Source: Prorocentrum cordatum (taxonomy: Eukaryota; Sar; Dinophyceae; Prorocentrales; Prorocentraceae). From it: DNA of 64,000 nt. The stretch spans positions 62,001-126,000 of the forward strand of contig CAUYUJ010020151.1 in assembly GCA_963575745.1 (NCBI GenBank), given 5' to 3'. The notes beneath the pieces were generated by a model. It saw only the letters and a list, made by a program, of their open reading frames with translations. It did no database searches and had not been told where the DNA came from. The position numbers and the translations under genes were made by a program. Below are positions 58,880 through 64,000 of this stretch, in pieces. The stretch's first letter is position 1, and every line of letters starts with the position of its first letter.

Positions 58880-60996
58880 GGGGCCCGAGGCCAGCAGCAG
58901 GCGCGCCACCCGCCGGCGGACGGCCAGCAGCTCGGGGGGCGAGGAGCAGCCCTTAGAGCCAAGACGGGCGCCACTGCATCGAGCAGGATCACGTGGGCCC
59001 CCCGAAAACGCGAAGAGCGGAGCTTGTGCTCGAGCCCCATCGCGCCAGAGCGAGCCCCCAAGATCACCCGAGGAGCAGGGCGCCTCCAGGGCGCCGAAAG
59101 TATAAGGTGCCAGCCGCCCCTCCAGATATCGATGGGGGCCTCCTCGAAGTCCGCAACTACTGAATCATCGCGCAGGGCGGCCGCGCGAGGCCCCAGCTGG
59201 TGCTGCACTGCTCGCCCTCCTTCGAGAATCTCCAACGCTCATTGGCCCTGGCGAGCCTCCTCGCGGCCTCCTCCGAGACGCCCCTCTGAGTGGCCCCGAA
59301 GCCCCGGGGCGACGCGTCCTTGCACGTGAGAGCGGCGTCGAAGGGCAGCCCAGGGTTCTTGCTGCGGAAGACGAGGGGCGCACGGGCCCGCCGAAGTTCA
59401 CGACGAACGACTGGCCATGGTCGGGGAACGCGGCCCTCGCACATCTCCCCAAACGCGTGGACAGCCCCGAGACACGAGAGGAGCCCCCTCCGGATGGGGA
59501 CCCCGGAGGCGAAGTGCGAGACGATCCGAGCCATCTCCTTCCGAGGGCAATGCCTGCGACGAAGTATCTCCTGGATCCCAAGGTACAACTTCCACCGAAG
59601 CCTGGGGTTGGGCGAGGTCGCAGGCGAGCCCTGATCGAGGGCCCGGCCCAAGGTCCCCCCACCGACGCTGAGCCCCGCCCCGCGCGCAGGGAGTCCGACT
59701 GCACGCGCGCGGCCATCAACCTGAACGGCAGCAGCGGCAGCAGACTCACAAGACAGCGAAAGTGCAGCGAGATTGTCAACGCAGTCGGTCTGAACGATGC
59801 CATGGTCGATGGCCGGAGCGGGGGCGCGATCCGCCAACGCCCGATCAGGAGTAACAAGGGCTGCGCGCCGAGAGACAATCGCATTCACCGACTGGCGCAA
59901 CCAAAGGTTAAGGCTGAATCCGATCGGAGGACATCTGAAGCAAGGGTATATCCACGGACTCGGCGACACACGACGCCCAGGCTCAGCGACTGAAATATTC
60001 AACTCTCCTGCCCGGATACGAGGGGGGCCGAAGTACCGACGAAACCACGTGGGCAACGGCGTAGTGCAGAACGCATCCGCAATGTCTACGCCCGCGACGC
60101 ACGCGGGCTGCTGACTGTCAACTCTGAGCTGAGAGAACGCGGCCCCAGTGGCAAGTCTCACCTGCGGACGATCGTCGAACAACTGAATGGGGGTCCTCTC
60201 GTCGAGAATCAGTCGCAAGGTAACAGACGTCTTATACACATAGAACATCCCCACCGTGCTCAGAGCACCGGCGTGGAACTCAATGAGGTTAGACGGCAGA
60301 AGGCGTAGCGCAACTTTCCTTGTACAGGCGAGGGGCCCCGAGGTTGGGATCCGAATGCGCCCGCTTCGGGGCGTGCTCTGCAACCCTGGCGAGCCCCCGC
60401 TCGCGGGGCAGCAATAGTTCTTCAATGCGGCGACCAATGCTCGCGCCGTCGCCCCCGACGACAGCGGGCAGGGGCAACGGCATGGAGCCAGCTTTCGGCG
60501 GGGAGATCAGGTCGACTCGGTCGAAAGTCCCCGGCGCAATCACGGCGGACTCCTGGTCGCATGACTGCGCTACGCGGAGCTCCTCGAGGGCCCCTGCGGG
60601 TGCGAGGTCGGGCGGGGGCACTCTGATGGCGTCGACCGCCTCCTGGGCCACCGCCAGAGCCACCTGTTGAGCGGCCGTAGGCGTTGTCAACCCCGTCGGC
60701 CGTGGACAGCTCGAGCCAGCATGCATCTCGTTCAAAGCATCGATGCCATCCGGCACAATCTCTCGGCGGCGGCTGGCTCGAAGGAGTCGCCTCTTCGCAG
60801 TCCGAAAGAAGTCTGAAGCTTCAAAACTGCGGCCCGATACGCCAGGAACAGGAAGCGGGAAGACACCCCGATGCCGAAGCCGCGGACAGGACCGAGCAGC
60901 AAGTACATCTGCACCGCGGGGGGGCGAAGACGCGGAGCAACCACTATCATTCCCAGAGGCAGGCGGGGCGGCTGCCTCGGGGCCCCCGTTCATCAT
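58880..60996 (-). CDS. RT and RNase H of YR element 2
   Basis: The upstream frame (60,996-60,289) ends PRERGLARVAEHAPKRAHSD. The RT frame (60,437-59,157) has YKTSVTLRLILDERTPIQLF, VAGVDIADAFCTTPLP (motif A), CPPIGFSLNLWLRQSVN (motif B) and GIVQTDCVDNLAALSL at motif C, where a Tyr is expected before VDN (TGC at 59,780-59,782). RNase H begins with FDAALTCKDASPRGFGATQR. It continues in a second frame (59,235 onward: VILGARSGAMGLEHKLRSSR, AHVILLDAVAPVLAL) and ends HWRWLPSEFSSADPAPRNR near 58,820-58,870. Frame breaks make it non-functional. Confidence 0.7.
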
Positions 60997-62478
60997 GACG
61001 CTGGGGCGCGACGCTCCTCCGTAGCTTTCCGCATCTGCTTAAGGATCCCAGCGTCGCGCTCTACTTGCTTGGCCACGTGCTCCAAGAGAGCGGGCGCGAC
61101 CATCATGCGGCCGTCCTCGCGGGCGGCCCCAGTGAAGGCCCCGACCTCGTCGACGAACCCGAACGTCAGGATGCCGCCGCCACCTCGAGGATTCGGCTTG
61201 TTCTTGGCCTTGGCCTTCGCTTCGCCGTCGCCAACGGCTGGGGGCCCACCGCCGGCGTCTCTCGCCTCGTGCTCCATGGCGTACAGCGTACATGTACTCA
61301 TGCAGCTGAGCCTGCCTCATAATGACCTCGACCCCGACGGCGCTCGGCAGGTCGAGGAGGTCCCAACGCATGATGTAGTCTACCATGCGCACGATCGACT
61401 CGTAGTGCGTGACCCCGAAGTCATCTCGCGACAGCCTATAGTACGAGACGAACTGATGGAAGTGTTCGATGGCGCCTCCGCGCTTGCGATCCAAGAAGCG
61501 AAGGCACCACAGCGTAGTCCGAGGGCCGTCGAACGGCCAGTCTGAGAACGACTCCTCACGAAAACGATCGGCACTCTCGTGGAACTGCACGCGCTGCCTC
61601 GAGCCGCCGGCGACCAGCAGCACAGGCTGAAGGCGAGCATCAGACACAGCCTCGGCCCCGCGGTACGCCACCTGTGACGAAATGATCCTCCGTATCGCTG
61701 CCCAGCTGCCGTCGGCCGCCTGCTTCAGCCCAGTGCCGCCGCGCACCACCTCCGAGCCGTCCAAGACGGCCGCATCGCCGCGAGCGGCGGTGGACGTCGT
61801 CTCGACGTACACCCGCTGCCCGGCGGGCCCAGGGACTGCGCCCGCGGCCAGCGGCGCCGCTCCTACAAGAGCGTCAGCGGCCAAGCCGACCACAGGCCCT
61901 ACGGGCACAGGAGGCGCCACGGGGGCGGAAACTGCTGCCCCAGGCGGCCCAGGAGCGGGCACTGCCACCAGTGTTGCGGCGACTGGGGCACCCGCAGCGG
62001 GCGGGCCAGCCGGCCCCCCACCAGGCGCGGTTGCGCTTCCAACAGCGGGGGCGCCTCCGAAGGTGAAGAACACCATCTCGTCAGCCGGCGGCACCATGGC
62101 GGGGCGTCCAACATCGCGCTCAGCAGCGAGGTAGACGTCCCGAGAGTAGCCCTCCAACTCCGCCTGGATCGCCGCTTCCTCAGCCACCGTCAACGCCCGA
62201 CGGAAATCGTAGAGCCCACCTGCGTCAAGGCCAGGTGGCCTAGTGCGGCGGTCGTCCTCGAACCGAACGGCAGCCAAACTCCCGTCCGTCAGATCGTACA
62301 GTTCCTCGTACACGTCGCCATTGAGCGTCGAGATCAGCACGCGGTGCGAGGACCATCTCGCGTCAATTAGATTCTGATGCACTCGACCCCACACCCGCCG
62401 CTGATGCCACAGCGGCGCGCCGGCGTACAGTACCCAGGCCCACTGTCGGAGCCCCAACGGAGCTGGCTCCTGCGACAT
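60993..62478 (-). CDS. Gag-like ORF of YR element 2
   Basis: Starts MSQEPAPLGLRQWAWVLYAG. An N-terminal SH3-like pattern (WHQRRVWGRV...VLISTLNGDVYEELYDLTDG) is followed by a Pro/Ala/Gly-rich linker. The helical core has WCLRFLDRKRGGAIEHFHQF, LSRDDFGVTHYESIVRMVDY and AVGVEVIMRQAQLHEYMYA. There a shift near 61,290 leads to a basic tail (EAKAKAKNKPNPRGGGG) ending at 60,993. I recognise this as the capsid-like ORF of a common dinoflagellate YR retroelement family; the assignment rests on recollection of such proteins. Confidence 0.6.
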
Positions 62479-62851
62479 CCTTCAAGATGGCGGGAGCACG
62501 CTGAGGGCGGAGCTGCGAGACGATCGCGGTAACGAACCTCTCCAAGTGGCCTGCGAACGCCAGTACGTTCACCACCAAGAGCACGAAGGCGACCCAGCCC
62601 GAGCTCCAGCCGTAGCCCCGAGGCCTGGCTCTGGCCGAGGCGGGCGAGGTGGCCGGCTCGGGGCCAGCGGCCGCGGCAGGGCACGCCGCCAGCGGGTACA
62701 CGTGCACGGGAGCGCCCTGCGGGCTGGCCGGGCACGCCGGCGGTGGCGGGCACGCGCGGCACGTGGGACACTTGGAAGACCAGCCCACGACGGTCTGGGA
62801 GACAGTGCCGACGATCCAATCGGCGTACCGTCCCCCAACCAGCCAGGCCAT
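62363..62851 (-). CDS. Small Cys/Pro-rich membrane ORF at the 5' end of YR element 2
   Basis: Start at MAWLVGGRYADWIVGTVSQT (62,851). CPTCRACPPPPACP and one predicted membrane helix (VAFVLLVVNVLAFAGHL) follow. It overlaps the gag start by 116 bases. Function unknown. A short ORF of this kind precedes gag in related elements as I remember them. Confidence 0.5.
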   Translation of the reverse strand: MAWLVGGRYADWIVGTVSQTVVGWSSKCPTCRACPPPPACPASPQGAPVHVYPLAACPAAAAGPEPATSPASARARPRGYGWSSGWVAFVLLVVNVLAFAGHLERFVTAIVSQLRPQRAPAILKDVAGASSVGAPTVGLGTVRRRAAVASAAGVGSSASESN

Positions 62852-62894
62852 GCGGTTCGGGGGATGTTGTCGCCCGGCGCCTGCGCCGGTAACA

Positions 62895-62985
62895 GCTTGA
62901 GCACAATCGGTAGCGGGCGAGCGGAGCACGCGCGGCCGCCTCTCCCAAGACACCCTCAGAAAAAGATTCACAATGCACATCTTTA
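62895..62985 (-). repeat. A1 repeat, 5' end of YR element 2
   Basis: Shares GAGCACAATCGGTAGCGG, GAGCACGCGCGGCCGCCTCT and CCCAAGACACCCTC with A2 (56,560-56,635). Similarity fades beyond 62,972, so the exact outer end is uncertain. Confidence 0.7.
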
Positions 62986-63086
62986 TGTATCCTGAGGAAC
63001 CGCGCAGTATCATTGCCAGAGCAGTATCTTGGTTTGTCTTTGAAGTTTCGTGGCTGTGTGACCCTGCGGAGACTGATGGTTCTGAG

Positions 63087-63503
63087 CTATCTGCCGAGCT
63101 GGACTGTTCTGGCAGGCTCTCGACACCTATGCTGCTGCCACCAGCGAGGATATTGCTCTAGATGTTGCTGGCTCCCGATGCAGCAGGACACCCAAAGACA
63201 CGACGCGTAACCTACCTTTTCCTCCTGCGGTTTGCTCTGGGCATCCAGGGGCAGCCGCGGCATTATCCTCCTCCTTCTCCGCCCCCCCTCCTTCTCCCGA
63301 GTGGAGCCCACACCCTGCTCCAGGCAATCCGCCTTCGACCTGAGCAGGCACACTTTCGAAGTTGCCTCCGACTGGCCGATCCAGCAGGCGGCCTCTATGC
63401 TTGCTGCCAGCTCGGCGATGCTGGTGTTAGCTCCTCCAGAGGTGATTGGGTGTCTTCTTGATGAGTGTTTTTCTTTCTGGTCTTGCATAGTGCCTTGTGC
63501 CAC
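63087..63503 (-). CDS. Possible host exon, minus strand
   Basis: An ordered stretch NTSIAELAASIEAACWIGQS and CLLRSKADCLEQGVG lies between an AG-ending pyrimidine context near 63,445 and a possible donor after CAG near 63,320. The remainder is Arg-rich and probably intronic. Family unknown. Confidence 0.25.
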   Translation of the reverse strand: MAQGTMQDQKEKHSSRRHPITSGGANTSIAELAASIEAACWIGQSEATSKVCLLRSKADCLEQGVGSTREKEGGRRRRRIMPRLPLDAQSKPQEEKVGYASCLWVSCCIGSQQHLEQYPRWWQQHRCREPARTVQLGR

Positions 63504-63759
63504 GATGGCACCTTGCGTCTAGACTGACAATGAGCTGTATGAAGTCTGAAGGTCTGGAGGTCCCTACGCTCATTGTCCCGTGCAAGGAGGGCGGGAGGAA
63601 GGGATGAAGGCGGAGGGAACTACGGGAGAGGAAAATGGGGTGGAGGATCCAGCAACATCCTGGGACCCCTGAGAGCCCTAGCAATTCTGCGACTGACAAC
63701 CCTCTTCAAAACTTTCGGTGCATCGCTCCCTACTTCTCCTCTCCTCCTCCACGAGAAGG

Positions 63760-64000
63760 AGTAAGAGGAGACCTTGCCCTTAACCAAGAGCGCCACGATC
63801 TGCTCGTGCTTCACCTGGCAACCAGCCAGCTGCGCGACCAGGTCCGGCACGGAGCAGGCTGGGCTGATCAGAGCGTTGACCTGCTTGTCGTCGTCTTCGC
63901 CGTCCTCCAACTCATCCTTTTCATCCTCCAGTTTATCATGTTGCTATCCTCCTCATCTGCCTCTTCCTCTACCTTCTCTTCTTCTTCCTCCTGGTCATGA
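63760..64000 (-). CDS. Possible host exon with acidic tract, minus strand
   Basis: Glu/Asp-rich sequence (EEEEEKVEEEADEED, then in another frame ELEDGEDDDKQVNALISP) leads to VPDLVAQLAGCQVKHEQIVA and LLVKGK, followed by GT at a possible AAG|GT donor. The frame changes once within the acidic part, and the exon runs off the window. Similar acidic tails occur in many nuclear proteins, so no assignment is made. Confidence 0.3.

Larger units (their letters stand above)
56402..62990 (-). mobile_element. YR (DIRS-like) retrotransposon 2 with methyltransferase-like domain
   Basis: Minus-strand order: A1, small membrane ORF, gag-like ORF, RT plus RNase H, tyrosine recombinase, C5-methyltransferase-like domain, B1, A2, B2. 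The split direct repeats again follow A1-ORFs-B1-A2-B2. Frame breaks are frequent and several catalytic residues are lost, so the copy is decayed. The gag, RT and recombinase types match a family I recall as widespread in dinoflagellates. Confidence 0.8.

Noticed and set aside
1..64000. tRNA, rRNA or bacterial-type operon features
   Set aside because: I saw no cloverleaf, conserved rRNA core sequence, Shine-Dalgarno spacing or rho-independent terminators; the context is eukaryotic.

Overview
This window reads as nuclear DNA of a dinoflagellate. It is GC-rich and has no operon-like gene packing. It holds degraded copies of the dinoflagellate trans-spliced leader (DinoSL) at the 5' ends of retroposed units, and families of retroelements (tyrosine-recombinase and non-LTR) that I recognise from dinoflagellate genomes. 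The genus cannot be decided from the sequence. Only two stretches look like possible host exons (about 29.4-32.5 kb on + and 63.1-64.0 kb on -). The rest is mobile or tandem-repeat DNA.

Layout. 1-5.6 kb: simple repeats, a 1.6 kb Val-Gly-Ala-Gly / Pro-Thr-Pro-Ala minisatellite and a degenerate GGCTCCAAGATGG-type array. 5.8-12.7 kb: 160-bp tandem repeats, two diverged copies of the 3' end of the large element described next, extreme GGC/GCC DNA, a DinoSL relic, a 73-bp satellite and a 100-N gap. About 13-55.1 kb on the minus strand: pieces of what I interpret as one giant non-LTR retroelement. Reading 5' to 3' it has a DinoSL relic, a Ser/Pro/Asp-rich leader, several unassigned and zinc-binding segments including a RING finger, a C5 (DNMT3-like) cytosine methyltransferase, an APE-type endonuclease, reverse transcriptase, RNase H, a UPF1/DNA2-type SF1 helicase, zinc-ribbon segments and a conserved C-terminal domain. 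Its leader is interrupted in frame by a complete YR (DIRS/Ngaro-like) retrotransposon at 46.85-53.41 kb. Its middle is separated by 8 kb of plus-strand DNA (29.4-37.35 kb) holding a possible host gene fragment and a non-LTR element with an R2/CRE-type endonuclease. A second YR retrotransposon fills 56.4-63.0 kb and carries its own C5-methyltransferase-like domain.

Both YR elements show the split direct repeat arrangement A1-ORFs-B1-A2-B2. For the first, the uninterrupted target can be reconstructed from a neighbouring protein repeat.

The least expected signal is a family of about 18 small hairpins along the giant element, with a nearly constant TGAAG loop on the + strand (CUUCA in the sense RNA) and stems that change in compensatory fashion. 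They are read in three different protein frames, so the constraint appears to be on the nucleic acid. A CCAGGGA heptamer is also strongly over-represented on the same strand and sometimes abuts a hairpin.

Most reading frames are broken by single-base shifts, many of them at homopolymer runs. Several catalytic codons (both RT boxes, one YR tyrosine) carry substitutions readable as A-to-G changes. The copies here are therefore probably inactive, or carry assembly errors, even though their architecture is preserved.
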